64,000 nucleotides of DNA from Dechloromonas denitrificans (GCF_020510665.1 NZ_CP075187.1:2128501-2192500), one strand, 5' to 3'. Numbered from the stretch's first letter, positions 40,622 through 49,823 are shown. Notes: generated from the letters alone by a model not told the origin. Numbers and translations are program-made.

Positions 40622-41382
40622 GGCAATTGGGGATTGGTCGCCGACGCACGCAAGAAGACAGAATCAATCGAGTAGGCCAGGAACCTGTAGCCCTCTGCCA
40701 TTCTCTGCCGGAGTTGCTCTTGATCAGGCTGCACGACGTGAACGCCACATGGCTTGCTGAACGTTGCACAGACACTGCGAATTCGATCCATCACCGCAAC
40801 AAATTCAGGCGTATCAAATTTCCCGGTCATTCCCATGGAGGCAGAAAGATCATACGGGCCGATCAAAATCGCATCCAAGCCGTCGACTGCCAGAATTTCT
40901 TCCAGTTGGTCTACCGCGTGGACATGCTCAATCATTGCAATCAGCAAAGGAGCCTGAGCCTCCTCGGCATAGCTGTCGAAATGCATGCCAAACAAATTTG
41001 CGCGCGAAAAGCCGACGCCCCGCTTGCCTGCCGGAGGCCAGCAACAGGCATCTCGCGCTCGATTCAGTTGCACAGCCGATTCCACCATTGGAACGATCAC
41101 ACCTCCAGCCCCTGCATCCAGTGCCTGCTTGCAGTCTTTGGGCTCCCCTTGTGCCAGACGAACCAGCGGCAAAGTACCGCCCAGTTCAAGGGCACGGAAC
41201 AAGTCAGGTAATTGATGAGGGCTAATGGAACCATGTTCCATATCAACAGCCACCCAGTCATAACCTGACTGCCCCAGTATTTCGGCAATGGAGGGGTGAG
41301 GAATCTGAATCCAGCTTCCGATGCTTGCTATTCCATCGCTCAAGGCACGGCGAATGGCTTTGATTTTTTCTCTTCGGTTCAT
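40615..41382 (-). CDS. HpcH/HpaI-family class II aldolase
   Basis: 255-residue TIM-barrel aldolase of the HpcH/HpaI type, whose members join pyruvate (or oxaloacetate) with an aldehyde to a 2-keto-3-deoxy acid, or reverse this. Active-site residues align: His50 (DMEHG), Arg75 (LVRL), Glu152 (IEHV) and Asp178 (GPYDLS). It overlaps the HAD gene by four bases (ATGA). In this setting it could build a sugar acid for CMP activation instead of breaking down aromatics, which is an inference. Confidence 0.85.
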   Translation of the reverse strand: MNRREKIKAIRRALSDGIASIGSWIQIPHPSIAEILGQSGYDWVAVDMEHGSISPHQLPDLFRALELGGTLPLVRLAQGEPKDCKQALDAGAGGVIVPMVESAVQLNRARDACCWPPAGKRGVGFSRANLFGMHFDSYAEEAQAPLLIAMIEHVHAVDQLEEILAVDGLDAILIGPYDLSASMGMTGKFDTPEFVAVMDRIRSVCATFSKPCGVHVVQPDQEQLRQRMAEGYRFLAYSIDSVFLRASATNPQLPC

Positions 41383-42035
41383 AGTCCGACAAAATCCTCG
41401 ACAAAAGCACCGTTGTAGTTACTGAAGACACCACGATTATCGTGATGTCGGCGCAACAGAAACGGCACATCATTTTCAAGCGCAGCATTCATGTCAGCAG
41501 TGGCATCGCCGATCATCAGAGAATCAGACGACAAAACATCCCGACGACGAAGCACCTGCTGAATGGCATCTCCCTTGCGAGTTGGCGCGCCAAAAACATC
41601 GGAAAAACATGGGCGCAATCTGATCGCAGCCAGAATCTCTTCTATCTCGCCCTGCGGAGTGGCAGTAACCAAAACAAATTCCTGCTGATACGGATTGCTA
41701 CGCAGAATGTGCTCAACGCCAGGAACCCACGGAGCCGCAACAACGCGACTCAATACGGCACGCGAGAAACGGTGAATGTAGTCTTCAACCAGTTGCTCCG
41801 TCACCGGCAAGCCAGCCCACGCCAGATAAACAGGCATTTTCTCAAAGCGGGACATTCCACCATTCGCTTCGTGGTGTAAGCAAACACGCTCCGCAACCTC
41901 CGCACCGAACGGGAAAAACAACTGCACAAAGGCTTCCGTTTTGATAGCAACGGATTCCTTGATAACGCCATCAAAATCCCAGAATATCAGGCGGAACCCG
42001 GATAATCTCTCGCCCAAAATCAGGCTCTCACCCAA
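41379..42035 (-). CDS. HAD-superfamily hydrolase
   Basis: 218 residues from a TTG at 42035 (another TTG at 42017, with GGTGAG upstream, is as likely). HAD motif I WDFDGVI with nucleophile Asp20 and Asp22, motif II VLVTAT, the helical cap between, and motif III/IV MIGDATADMNAA. Probably a sugar-phosphate phosphatase, comparable in role to KdsC or the phosphatase step of nonulosonate pathways. It shares stop/start overlaps with the aldolase (ATGA) and is within 16 bp of the FkbM gene. Confidence 0.85.
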   Translation of the reverse strand: MGESLILGERLSGFRLIFWDFDGVIKESVAIKTEAFVQLFFPFGAEVAERVCLHHEANGGMSRFEKMPVYLAWAGLPVTEQLVEDYIHRFSRAVLSRVVAAPWVPGVEHILRSNPYQQEFVLVTATPQGEIEEILAAIRLRPCFSDVFGAPTRKGDAIQQVLRRRDVLSSDSLMIGDATADMNAALENDVPFLLRRHHDNRGVFSNYNGAFVEDFVGL

Positions 42036-42868
42036 ATCTGGTTATAAGTATTCTGGAAGCCCGTCGTCGAACTATCGATCATTTCGGAATGGAGCTTGTG
42101 CTTAAGGCTTAATCCAGCGGCTTTCAGCAGCTTTTCGCACCCTTCAGCCTGCTCAAGAAAATCATCGTTAACCTCGATCAGAACCTCCTTGACTCCCTTC
42201 AATACCGACGCGCCTCCGGACAGAATCAAGTGCTCGATACCATCGACGTCCATCTTGATATAGTCTGGTTGAGGAATGTTCAGCAGGTCACGGACCGAAT
42301 CCATTGGCAAACCCATGGTCTGAAACTCGAAAACCTTTCTGATCGCCTCGCCATCCCATCCGTAATCCTCTCCAAAGGTCGACAATGCTCCACCCCACTC
42401 CGTGGTTGTCATCCGGAGTTGATTCGAGCCAATTTCGGTGCTCAGCGCAAACGGCACGATGCAAACCTTGCTCACCAGATCGTTCAGATAAATGTTCCGC
42501 GCCAGCAATTCGAGATTGAAAACCGACGGCTCGAAAGCCCATACCCGGCAATTGCGCTGCTTGGCTGCGTACGTTGCGTACAAGCCAATATTGGCCCCGA
42601 CATCCCAAAGAATAGCCCCTTCCGGAATGCCATCGATCCACTCCAGCGTTTCCGGCTCTTTGGTAGAAAAAGTCTGGGCGCGCCACTCACAAAGGACATT
42701 GGGGGTGGCGAATTTGAATGAACTGCCTTTATGCGTGACCTCGCGCACTTGCTCCATCGATGCGCTCAGTATCTGCTTGAAGAGATACTTGCCAAGCCGG
42801 GTCTTGCCGCCAGTATCGAGTGAGAATTGGATCGCCCCTTTCAGAGCTGCTTTCAAATGGGCTTTCAC
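42020..42868 (-). CDS. FkbM-family methyltransferase
   Basis: 282 residues from a GTG that overlaps the epimerase stop (GTGA). SAM motif LWDVGANIGLYA (near 89-100), FEPSVFNLELL and IKMDVDGIE, the FkbM signature. FkbM-type enzymes O-methylate sugars or polyketides. It probably caps or decorates a sugar in the glycan. The exact position cannot be inferred. Confidence 0.87.
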   Translation of the reverse strand: MKAHLKAALKGAIQFSLDTGGKTRLGKYLFKQILSASMEQVREVTHKGSSFKFATPNVLCEWRAQTFSTKEPETLEWIDGIPEGAILWDVGANIGLYATYAAKQRNCRVWAFEPSVFNLELLARNIYLNDLVSKVCIVPFALSTEIGSNQLRMTTTEWGGALSTFGEDYGWDGEAIRKVFEFQTMGLPMDSVRDLLNIPQPDYIKMDVDGIEHLILSGGASVLKGVKEVLIEVNDDFLEQAEGCEKLLKAAGLSLKHKLHSEMIDSSTTGFQNTYNQIWVRA

Positions 42869-43755
42869 GCTTTGATTCCTTCGTCGGTATGGATGTTTTG
42901 TATTTCCCCGATCAACTGCAGCAAACCCTGGCCCAGATCGACATGCATCGGTGGCACGTATTTCCTGCCCAGCTTGGGTTGATAGGCATAGGGAGTTCGG
43001 ACATAGTGGCCAGCATAGGGAGTTTCTTCGAATTCCACGGCTTGGGGAATGCCGAGTATTTCTCCCAGCATTTTCAGCAAATCCATCACTCTCATCGGCT
43101 CCTGCCCGGTAAGGACGACGTGCTGATTCCTGAATTCCTCGCCCAGAGCAGCCACGCTCGCTCGCGCCGCATCTTCGACATGGATGTACTCCCGCATCGC
43201 TTCGGCACTACCTGCATAACGAATCTTGCCGGTCTTGAGCGCTTCATTGACGATCCGCCACAATCCGTTCTGGTGATCCGACCTCGGCCCATAAAGCGAG
43301 CCGTAGCGCAAAACGGTGTAATCCAGCCCGTATGAAGCCTGATACTCCTCGACATAGTGCTCTGCAGACTGCTTGCTGCAACGGTAGAAACTACCTTGCC
43401 GGCTGTAAACGTACACCGTGCTGGCATAGAAAAAACGTTTGACACCGTTAAGGCGACAAGCCTCAAGCACATTGGCATTGCCCAGCACGTTGATGCGCAC
43501 CGTTTCCAGCGGTTTGTCCAGTGCCTCGTTCAGGTCCGCCAGCGCCGCAAAATTATAGACATACTCACAACCGGAAATGGCAAACGACAAACGCTCCGCA
43601 TCCAGCAGGTCACCGATCACCATTTCCTGATCGCTGCGCAGCCATGGAGAGGCTCTGCGGTCGTAAACGGAAACCTGATGACCCGCGTCGCTAAGCGCAT
43701 CTGCAACATGGCTGCCGAGAAATCCGGAACCTCCGATTACACATACCCTTGCCAT
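42865..43755 (-). CDS. NAD-dependent epimerase/dehydratase
   Basis: 296-residue extended SDR. NAD motif GGSGFLGSH (8-16), YASTVYVYS, and EYQASYGLDYTVLRYGSLYGPRS. The usual Y-x3-K is replaced here by YRCSK, still Tyr-x3-Lys. It is one base from the dehydrogenase stop and overlaps FkbM, so it is tightly coupled to that block. Sugar unknown. Confidence 0.82.
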   Translation of the reverse strand: MARVCVIGGSGFLGSHVADALSDAGHQVSVYDRRASPWLRSDQEMVIGDLLDAERLSFAISGCEYVYNFAALADLNEALDKPLETVRINVLGNANVLEACRLNGVKRFFYASTVYVYSRQGSFYRCSKQSAEHYVEEYQASYGLDYTVLRYGSLYGPRSDHQNGLWRIVNEALKTGKIRYAGSAEAMREYIHVEDAARASVAALGEEFRNQHVVLTGQEPMRVMDLLKMLGEILGIPQAVEFEETPYAGHYVRTPYAYQPKLGRKYVPPMHVDLGQGLLQLIGEIQNIHTDEGIKA

Positions 43756-43756
43756 C

Positions 43757-44743
43757 TCAGAATCCTTCTCTTTGCACCGTGTACTCGGCCTCGGGCACCA
43801 GCCCCATCAACGGCGTACCGGTCAAAAAACGTATTGCCTCTTCCGTTGCCTCGATTTCCATACGCGTACGGCAATCAATGGACATCGAGCCCATGTGCGA
43901 CGTCAGTACACATCGCTCGATTGAAGCCAGCCGCCCCTTATAGGGTTCCTCGCAAAACACATCGACTGCAGCACCGGAAAGATGACCGGACTCCAGCACA
44001 TCAGCGAGGTCATCTTCATTGATGATGCCACCGCGAGCCGTGTTGATGATCATTGCATCAGGCTTCATCTGGAGAAGATGTTCGCGACGCACCATATTTT
44101 TTGTCTGTGCAGTCAACGGAACGTGGAGGCTGACAATATCTGCCTCTCGAAAAACAACATCTTTATCCACCCACTCGACAGGTAAAGAAGGAGGCAATTG
44201 ACAAGCCTCTGGATTGATGTCGCTGACCAGCAGTCGCCCAGCCCCCAGCGAGGCCAGATGCTGCAAAACCCGCCCGCCAATACGGCCAGCCCCAACGACG
44301 CCAATCGTCAAATCGGGAATGCGCCGACCGAAATAGCGATGCCAAACGCCACGATGCATCTGAGCACTGGCAACATGGATGGAACGCATCAACGAGAACA
44401 TCAAGCCGATAGTCAGTTCGGCAACGGCCGGCGCTGGCGCGTCAGGTGTGTAGCTGACTGAAATTCCGCGTCGCTCAGCCGCCAGCAAATCAACGCTATC
44501 CAGCCCGATGCCGACACGGGAAATCATTTTCAGTCGGGGGGCATTGGCCATCACTTTCTCTGAAATCACCTCTGTCCCGGCAATCAGGACCTCGAAATCG
44601 CCCACCATTTCGGCGAGCTCATGTTCCTTGAGCTTGCGGCCCAGCGGGTTGATCAGGTACTCGATTCCTGCCGCTTCAAGCTGCCGGATCGGTAGATCAT
44701 TTTTATCCCCGAATGGAACAGTCGTGATCAGAACTTTGGCCAT
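43757..44743 (-). CDS. D-isomer-specific 2-hydroxyacid dehydrogenase
   Basis: 328-residue NAD(P)-dependent dehydrogenase of the SerA/D-lactate type. NAD motif GVVGAGRIGGRVLQ (near 145-158), and the catalytic Arg (NTARGGIINE), Glu (FCEEPY) and His (TSHMGS). It could oxidise a hydroxyacid sugar intermediate or reduce a keto acid. It lies between the lactonase-like and epimerase genes, so a role in sugar-acid synthesis is plausible. Confidence 0.85.
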   Translation of the reverse strand: MAKVLITTVPFGDKNDLPIRQLEAAGIEYLINPLGRKLKEHELAEMVGDFEVLIAGTEVISEKVMANAPRLKMISRVGIGLDSVDLLAAERRGISVSYTPDAPAPAVAELTIGLMFSLMRSIHVASAQMHRGVWHRYFGRRIPDLTIGVVGAGRIGGRVLQHLASLGAGRLLVSDINPEACQLPPSLPVEWVDKDVVFREADIVSLHVPLTAQTKNMVRREHLLQMKPDAMIINTARGGIINEDDLADVLESGHLSGAAVDVFCEEPYKGRLASIERCVLTSHMGSMSIDCRTRMEIEATEEAIRFLTGTPLMGLVPEAEYTVQREGF

Positions 44744-44765
44744 CTGAAATCCCTGTGAATCAAAT

Positions 44766-45446
44766 CTATATATCCATACTTAATGCGGTATCGAGCAACC
44801 AGATTGCGTCTTTAACGAGACATGCCGGCAGTGCAACATAATCGTGCGGGGCAGCAAGCACCCTTCGGAACACAGCAGCCTTTTCCTCACCAGTCGCCAG
44901 TACAAAAATAGACGACGATTGCGCTATAACGACCGGCGTGACCGTAATTCTCTCTCGCGGCTCTTTGCTACCCGTAACCGGAACAACCTTGCGAGATCGC
45001 TCAAAAAGCGCCTCATTACCTGAAAACAAGGAGGCAATGTGTCCGTCTTCGCCCACGCTAAGCAGCAAAACGTCAATTTTACTCGACAAGAGACTTTCAT
45101 AGCGAAAAGATAGGCCTTCTCGATCCGCATCCTCAGCCTCGATACGGAATACCGAGCACCCCTCTGGAACACCCCGAGCAAACAAGGTCCGCATCGCCAA
45201 AGCATAATTACTGGCTGGATCGTCGGGCGGCACGCAACGCTCATCACCAAAGAAAAAGCTTACCGAGCGCAGTTCCTGAAAAGATGGCACATCGCGCCAC
45301 GCCGCATAAAGCCGCTCGGCACTTCTCCCGCCTGTCAACATGACACGGCAGACACCCTGCTCGGCGCAAATATCCTGGATCGCATCCTGAATCACGGATG
45401 CAGCGCTTCTAGCCCAATCCTCAACACTGAATTGCAGGGTGCTCAA
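44766..45446 (-). CDS. 6-phosphogluconolactonase-like protein
   Basis: 226 residues from a TTG (behind GAGG) that overlaps the upstream stop (TTGA). Members open phosphosugar lactones or isomerise glucosamine-6-phosphate. Motifs LTGGRSAERLY, FFGDERCVP (with PDDPASNY after) and GEDGHIASLF match the lactonase branch. A lactonase in a surface-glycan locus is unusual; with the adjacent 2-hydroxyacid dehydrogenase it may handle an aldonate-type intermediate. Confidence 0.82.
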   Translation of the reverse strand: MSTLQFSVEDWARSAASVIQDAIQDICAEQGVCRVMLTGGRSAERLYAAWRDVPSFQELRSVSFFFGDERCVPPDDPASNYALAMRTLFARGVPEGCSVFRIEAEDADREGLSFRYESLLSSKIDVLLLSVGEDGHIASLFSGNEALFERSRKVVPVTGSKEPRERITVTPVVIAQSSSIFVLATGEEKAAVFRRVLAAPHDYVALPACLVKDAIWLLDTALSMDI

Positions 45447-47086
45447 ATCCGGACCTCGTCATAGTCGCCAACAAAATTGACCAGCCACGCCTCGAGTGCT
45501 TCTGGTCCGGACAAAACCGGGATACCGTGAGCGGCGCGATCATCCGATTGCACAGTCCCTGTTGGATCATAATAAACGGAGGGCTTGCCAAGACTCCTGG
45601 CGACCAGTGCAGTTGAGGTAAACGGCAAAGAAACGGTAACGCGGCAAGCTTGAATAAGCCTTATGGCAGAGACATCTGCATCAACCAAATGAATGCTCAG
45701 TTCGTTCGCAAGACTGTCGGCCAAGCGACGATAGCTCGGGTGAGCTGTCCGACCAATATTTCGCTTTCGCTTCCATAGCACCCGCCCCTGATGACGCTTG
45801 ACCGCAGAACTGACATGCTCAAGAAATAAATTCACCGTTTCCGGCACAAAGTACTCTGCCTCAAGCCCCAGGATCCGATACCAAGAGGTACGTGTGGGCG
45901 TTACGTCGAAAACCGCCACCGACAAACCGGGCTGACGCTCAACTACATCAGTATTACCTTGAAACCAGATTGGCCCTACGGTCTCAATGTGAGCAGAAGC
46001 ACCCGCAACCCTGCGGACAAAATCCGCCTGATACTCATCCCAAACCAGATATCGAGGCCAATGCATAGCTTCGTATCCATAATATGGCAGCGGGTAGTCA
46101 TCTCCGCGCTTGAAAGGCTCAGTGTTCGTCGAATAGAAATAAAAAAGTACAGCCGCGCCCCTCTTCTCTACCTCATAAGTCCAGAGCGGCCGGTAAAGCC
46201 AGTTACTGTTGTGAAAAAGATATTCAGCGGCAAGTTGGTCCTTAGGCAGCAAACTAGCCTGCGCAGCGATTGCTGCCTGATTGAGCAAAACGGCATGCCA
46301 CCAGCGGCCACGCAGGAGATCGACACCGGCGATCAGAACAGCAACAACTAACCACTTAAGGAAACTGAAAATTTGCCCAACCCCCCTCAACGGCGGCAAG
46401 GCATTGCCCTGATAGGTAATTGAACAGCCGAATTTCAACATATCAGGGGCACCGCGAACGCTATGCCGCACAGACGAAATTTGCGGATTCCGTTCCTGCC
46501 ATTGCAAATACCAGGACACAATATCGTGGCTACTTGCCCCATCACGTTGGCTAGGCAAATTCGCCGAAACCAGTTCGGAAAAGTAGGCATACGGGCGAAC
46601 TGAATTCGGGCTGACATTTTTTGCCGTTAACCAGAGGATCACCATCCTCAGGGAGCGCACGATGCCGCCCGCGAACATCACGCAGACATAGACCCACCAG
46701 AGCAGGGCGCACCGCGAATGGCTGACACGAAAGCCATACTCCTCAACAAGCAGGCGCCATTGCCTTGGCATGGCATATGCAATACTGGCATTTGGCATCC
46801 CAAGAGACACCAATAATGCGCGGTTCAGGTTTACTCCGGCCGACTTGGAGAGCAGATATTGGCGCAAAACGAGTTCAGCCAACTCGTGCGCACCAAACAG
46901 GAGTGTATTTGAGAAAAATGCGGCCTCGAAGCCCAAGTCGCGCGTTGTAAATTCATTCTTAAGTTGATGAATGATGCTTAAGCGACCCGACTGCCTCAAT
47001 ATCCGATAGCCGCGCATCATGGCACGCAAATAACGTCGCCTGTGCACAGCGATAATGCTTGTCAAGACATTTTGAAACGCAGTCAA
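45443..47086 (-). CDS. Large membrane-associated surface-carbohydrate protein (GT-B-like C-terminus)
   Basis: 547 residues if the TTG at 47086 is used; the first ATG is at 47020 (525 residues), and neither has a clear ribosome site. Two hydrophobic stretches (about 128-150 and 240-258) suggest membrane contact. The C-terminal half has a motif shared with capsule and polysaccharide glycosyltransferases, SLPFTSTALVARSLGKPSVYYDP. No family is named with confidence. Together with the protein at 35459 it brackets the aldolase/HAD/KdsB-like block. Confidence 0.65.
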   Translation of the reverse strand: MTAFQNVLTSIIAVHRRRYLRAMMRGYRILRQSGRLSIIHQLKNEFTTRDLGFEAAFFSNTLLFGAHELAELVLRQYLLSKSAGVNLNRALLVSLGMPNASIAYAMPRQWRLLVEEYGFRVSHSRCALLWWVYVCVMFAGGIVRSLRMVILWLTAKNVSPNSVRPYAYFSELVSANLPSQRDGASSHDIVSWYLQWQERNPQISSVRHSVRGAPDMLKFGCSITYQGNALPPLRGVGQIFSFLKWLVVAVLIAGVDLLRGRWWHAVLLNQAAIAAQASLLPKDQLAAEYLFHNSNWLYRPLWTYEVEKRGAAVLFYFYSTNTEPFKRGDDYPLPYYGYEAMHWPRYLVWDEYQADFVRRVAGASAHIETVGPIWFQGNTDVVERQPGLSVAVFDVTPTRTSWYRILGLEAEYFVPETVNLFLEHVSSAVKRHQGRVLWKRKRNIGRTAHPSYRRLADSLANELSIHLVDADVSAIRLIQACRVTVSLPFTSTALVARSLGKPSVYYDPTGTVQSDDRAAHGIPVLSGPEALEAWLVNFVGDYDEVRI

Positions 47087-47284
47087 GTGAATTTTTTAAA
47101 AAATGAGCCAAAAAATTAAAAATCAACCGGATTCTATACTGAAATCATTTTAAAAATATTTCCGTAAGATTGACAGGCATGCTTTTGGAAATATTTATTC
47201 TATTTTTCAACAACCCGGCATATCCCTCTAGTAATCAGCTACTACCGTCAGGCGGAAAAAATGCGAATGCCTCAACGGTACATA
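47087..47284. promoter_or_regulatory. AT-rich gap inside the glycan locus
   Basis: 198 bp with much lower GC than its neighbours, including a 14-bp palindrome (ATTTTTTAAAAAAT, 47091-47104). On the minus strand, a TATAGAAT-like -10 stands about 50 bases before the next gene. No open reading frame. It divides the nonulosonate genes from the aldolase block and is the only sizeable gap in the locus, so it may hold an internal promoter and mark a recombination joint. Confidence 0.4.
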
Positions 47285-47827
47285 TTATTGACTGCCATCG
47301 CTTGCAGCAAAAACCTTCACGATGGTTGGCAACTCATTGAGAATATATTTTCCTGGAATATCAAAAACCCATAAATAACCGGCTGACAAAAAGGCTTTTT
47401 GAGATGCCACATTTTCCGCGTAGGCGCCAGCCTCCACCCAACGCAATCCAAGTTCATTGATTGCCCACTTCGTTACCGCGGATATTGCCTTTTGCCCAAG
47501 CTTCTGCCGCCACGCTGTCTTATCGAAAAGACAAACACCTATATGTGCTGTTTTATGGTGATATTCTATCCCATGCAAACGCACGGTCCCGCAATGAGTC
47601 GTGGCAGAGTCCTGCCATATGCCCCACAGCACTGAACCGGAAGAAACTTCATCAGCGGCCACGAAATCAATCACTGACTGCGTGGTTTGAACCGTCCGTT
47701 TGACGCCATCCAGATAGCGATTCACATCGGGATCATTGAGCCCTGAAACATAAGCAGGATGAACATCAGCCGTTTTCAACGGCCGTAGATACCCGCCTTC
47801 AAACCCCAAAAGAACATCCGGACTCAT
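47285..47827 (-). CDS. GNAT acetyltransferase (possible PseH)
   Basis: 180 residues from the ATG at 47827, which overlaps the pseI stop by four bases (ATGA). Acetyl-CoA motif region QKLGQKAISAVTKWA, then VEAGAYAENVASQKAFLSAGY typical of RimJ/RimL-like GNATs. Coupling to pseI and membership of the set suggest PseH, the UDP-4-amino-sugar N-acetyltransferase of the pseudaminic pathway, but PseH sequences vary and this could acetylate another sugar. Confidence 0.75.
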   Translation of the reverse strand: MSPDVLLGFEGGYLRPLKTADVHPAYVSGLNDPDVNRYLDGVKRTVQTTQSVIDFVAADEVSSGSVLWGIWQDSATTHCGTVRLHGIEYHHKTAHIGVCLFDKTAWRQKLGQKAISAVTKWAINELGLRWVEAGAYAENVASQKAFLSAGYLWVFDIPGKYILNELPTIVKVFAASDGSQ

Positions 47828-48870
47828 CCCAGCAAATCCCAAGTCAAAGGGGTACCCCGTTTTACATTCTGGTTTACAGCCTTACCCAGAGCGACCTCCA
47901 CATACTTAGTTGCCAAGCCCAAGCCGGGCCGAATCGCGCGCAAATTCTCGCTGGTCAGGCGCTCACCAGCCTTCATATCTTGAACTACGTATAGCGACCG
48001 ACGGTACTGAAGAGATTTTTTCTCCGCCTCAGTCGGACCATAGCTCACTTCGCCCAAAGCCTGCCACGCCAGTTCAGTTTCCTTTACCAACTGCGCCATC
48101 TCGGCAGGCTCCATTGAAAAAGCGCTATCAACACCACCATCAGCACGAGAAAGGGTGAAGTGCTTCTCTACCACGGTGGCACCCAGCCCCACGCTGGCAA
48201 CCGATACACCGACACCCATGGTGTGGTCAGACAGACCCACTTCGCAGCCAAACAGTTGCCGCAGATGGGGAATGGTCCGGATATTCGTGTTCGCAGCTGT
48301 TGCAGGATAAGTACTGGTGCACTTGAGGAGGATCAGATCCTTGCACCCCGCTTCACGCGCAGCACGAACCGTTTCATCAAGCTCAGCCACCGAAGCCATG
48401 CCGGTCGAAATGATCAGAGGCTTCCCCGTTGCAGCCACTCGGCGAATCAACGGCAGGTCTGTGTTTTCGAAAGAAGCAATTTTGTAGCATGGCACGTCCA
48501 AGCTCTCAAGGAAGTCGACCGCCGTATCGTCAAAGGGCGTGCTGAACGCAACGAGGCCCAACTCACGCGCCCGATCGAAAATCGGCTTATGCCAATCCCA
48601 CGGCGTGTAGGCCTCTCCGTAAAGTTGATAGAGAGATGTTCCTGCCCACAAACTATTCGGATCGCTGATACTGAATTCACGCTCATTCAGATCAATTGTC
48701 ATGGTCTCCGGCGTATAGGTCTGGATTTTTAACCCATGAGCCCCCGTCTTGGCAGCAACTTCGACAATTTCGAGAGCTCGCTCCAATGACTGGTTGTGGT
48801 TACCGGACATCTCAGCAATCACAAATGGCGGATAGTCCGCACCGATTTTTCTGCCGTCTATCTCAATCAT
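47824..48870 (-). CDS. pseI: Pseudaminic acid synthase
   Basis: 348-residue NeuB-family enzyme that condenses PEP with the 6-deoxy sugar released by PseG. The N-terminal TIM barrel keeps the key residues: EMSGNHN, Lys48 (LKIQT), Lys130 (YKIAS), Ser214-Asp-His216 and Glu235-Lys-His237. The C-terminal SAF/antifreeze domain (RRSLYVVQDMKAGERLT to the end) is complete. AEMSGNHNQS favours PseI over NeuB or LegI. Four-base overlaps on both sides (ATGA with the ATP-grasp and the GNAT genes). Confidence 0.92.
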   Translation of the reverse strand: MIEIDGRKIGADYPPFVIAEMSGNHNQSLERALEIVEVAAKTGAHGLKIQTYTPETMTIDLNEREFSISDPNSLWAGTSLYQLYGEAYTPWDWHKPIFDRARELGLVAFSTPFDDTAVDFLESLDVPCYKIASFENTDLPLIRRVAATGKPLIISTGMASVAELDETVRAAREAGCKDLILLKCTSTYPATAANTNIRTIPHLRQLFGCEVGLSDHTMGVGVSVASVGLGATVVEKHFTLSRADGGVDSAFSMEPAEMAQLVKETELAWQALGEVSYGPTEAEKKSLQYRRSLYVVQDMKAGERLTSENLRAIRPGLGLATKYVEVALGKAVNQNVKRGTPLTWDLLG

Positions 48871-49823
48871 TCAAACGCTCCCATATCCTTGTCATCAAAA
48901 ACCAACGCCCCTTGCACTCTCACCATGATTTGGTTCTCCTTGATGGAGGGGAAACTGACCAAGCCACCCTCTGCCTCATCAATTGCCCACAAGACATCAG
49001 AGAATCCCAGGCGATGGCGCATCAGGACGGTTGATGAAAAACGAGGGTTTATTTCAAAAACTCTCGGCCCATGCTCAGTAAGGCGCAACTGAATATTCAT
49101 GCTGCCACGCAAATCGAGCCCCTCGGCAATCCGCTCGCACATAAGCGCCGTTTCATCGTCCTTGATCACCTTCGCCCAACCCGTGAAGCCCCCCGTTAGA
49201 CGCCTCAACATCAGCAGACTGGAAACCCTTCCATCCCGAGTGCGATATACCGCACAAGTCACCTCACGCTCAGCTGGCTCCAGTAACTCCTGAAACACAG
49301 CGTTCGGGTAACGCGGAATCAGATAGGCCGCCTCTTCCTCGTCGGCAACCACGAATACCGCGCGGGAACCTGATCCGAAACGGTTTTTTAGAATGCACGG
49401 ATATGAAACAGCATCGCCGTCACTGACCGGCTTGGTCCACGGAACAGGTAACCCCAGCCGGGATATCGCATGCGCAGTTTCAAGCTTGTCGAGCCCTGCA
49501 GCCACGACCTGGTTTCCTGCAGTAATCCATTTAACGCCTGGAACCAACTCTTCGAATGGGCGAATTGCAGCCAACTCTGGCTCTGACATTGGCATGACCA
49601 TGTTCACCGCGTGCTGCAAAACAATCGCTTTGAGTGCGGCCAAATATCCAGAATCACTCGCCGGAGGCAACGTAGCAAAGCAATCAACAAATCGGTGACC
49701 GCCATGCTGATGGTGGGTATCTACACCAAGCAGCCAGAGATCGGGACGGCTTTCGCGAAGAATCGTGGCAACCCCTTGGGCGATATCTCCGCCAATTCCT
49801 GTGATCAGTACTACAGTTTTCAT
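48867..49823 (-). CDS. ATP-grasp enzyme
   Basis: 318 residues, carbamoyl-phosphate-synthase-like ATP-grasp fold. Features: N-terminal ITGIGGDIAQGV, ATP-binding CILKNRFGSGSRAVF and YRTRDGRVSSLLMLRRLTGG, and the metal/ATP end FEINPRFSST. These ligases join a carboxylate and an amine, often with an amino acid, through an acyl-phosphate. Located between pseI and the phosphoesterase it may add an amino-acyl group to the sugar. Substrate unknown. Confidence 0.8.
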   Translation of the reverse strand: MKTVVLITGIGGDIAQGVATILRESRPDLWLLGVDTHHQHGGHRFVDCFATLPPASDSGYLAALKAIVLQHAVNMVMPMSEPELAAIRPFEELVPGVKWITAGNQVVAAGLDKLETAHAISRLGLPVPWTKPVSDGDAVSYPCILKNRFGSGSRAVFVVADEEEAAYLIPRYPNAVFQELLEPAEREVTCAVYRTRDGRVSSLLMLRRLTGGFTGWAKVIKDDETALMCERIAEGLDLRGSMNIQLRLTEHGPRVFEINPRFSSTVLMRHRLGFSDVLWAIDEAEGGLVSFPSIKENQIMVRVQGALVFDDKDMGAFE

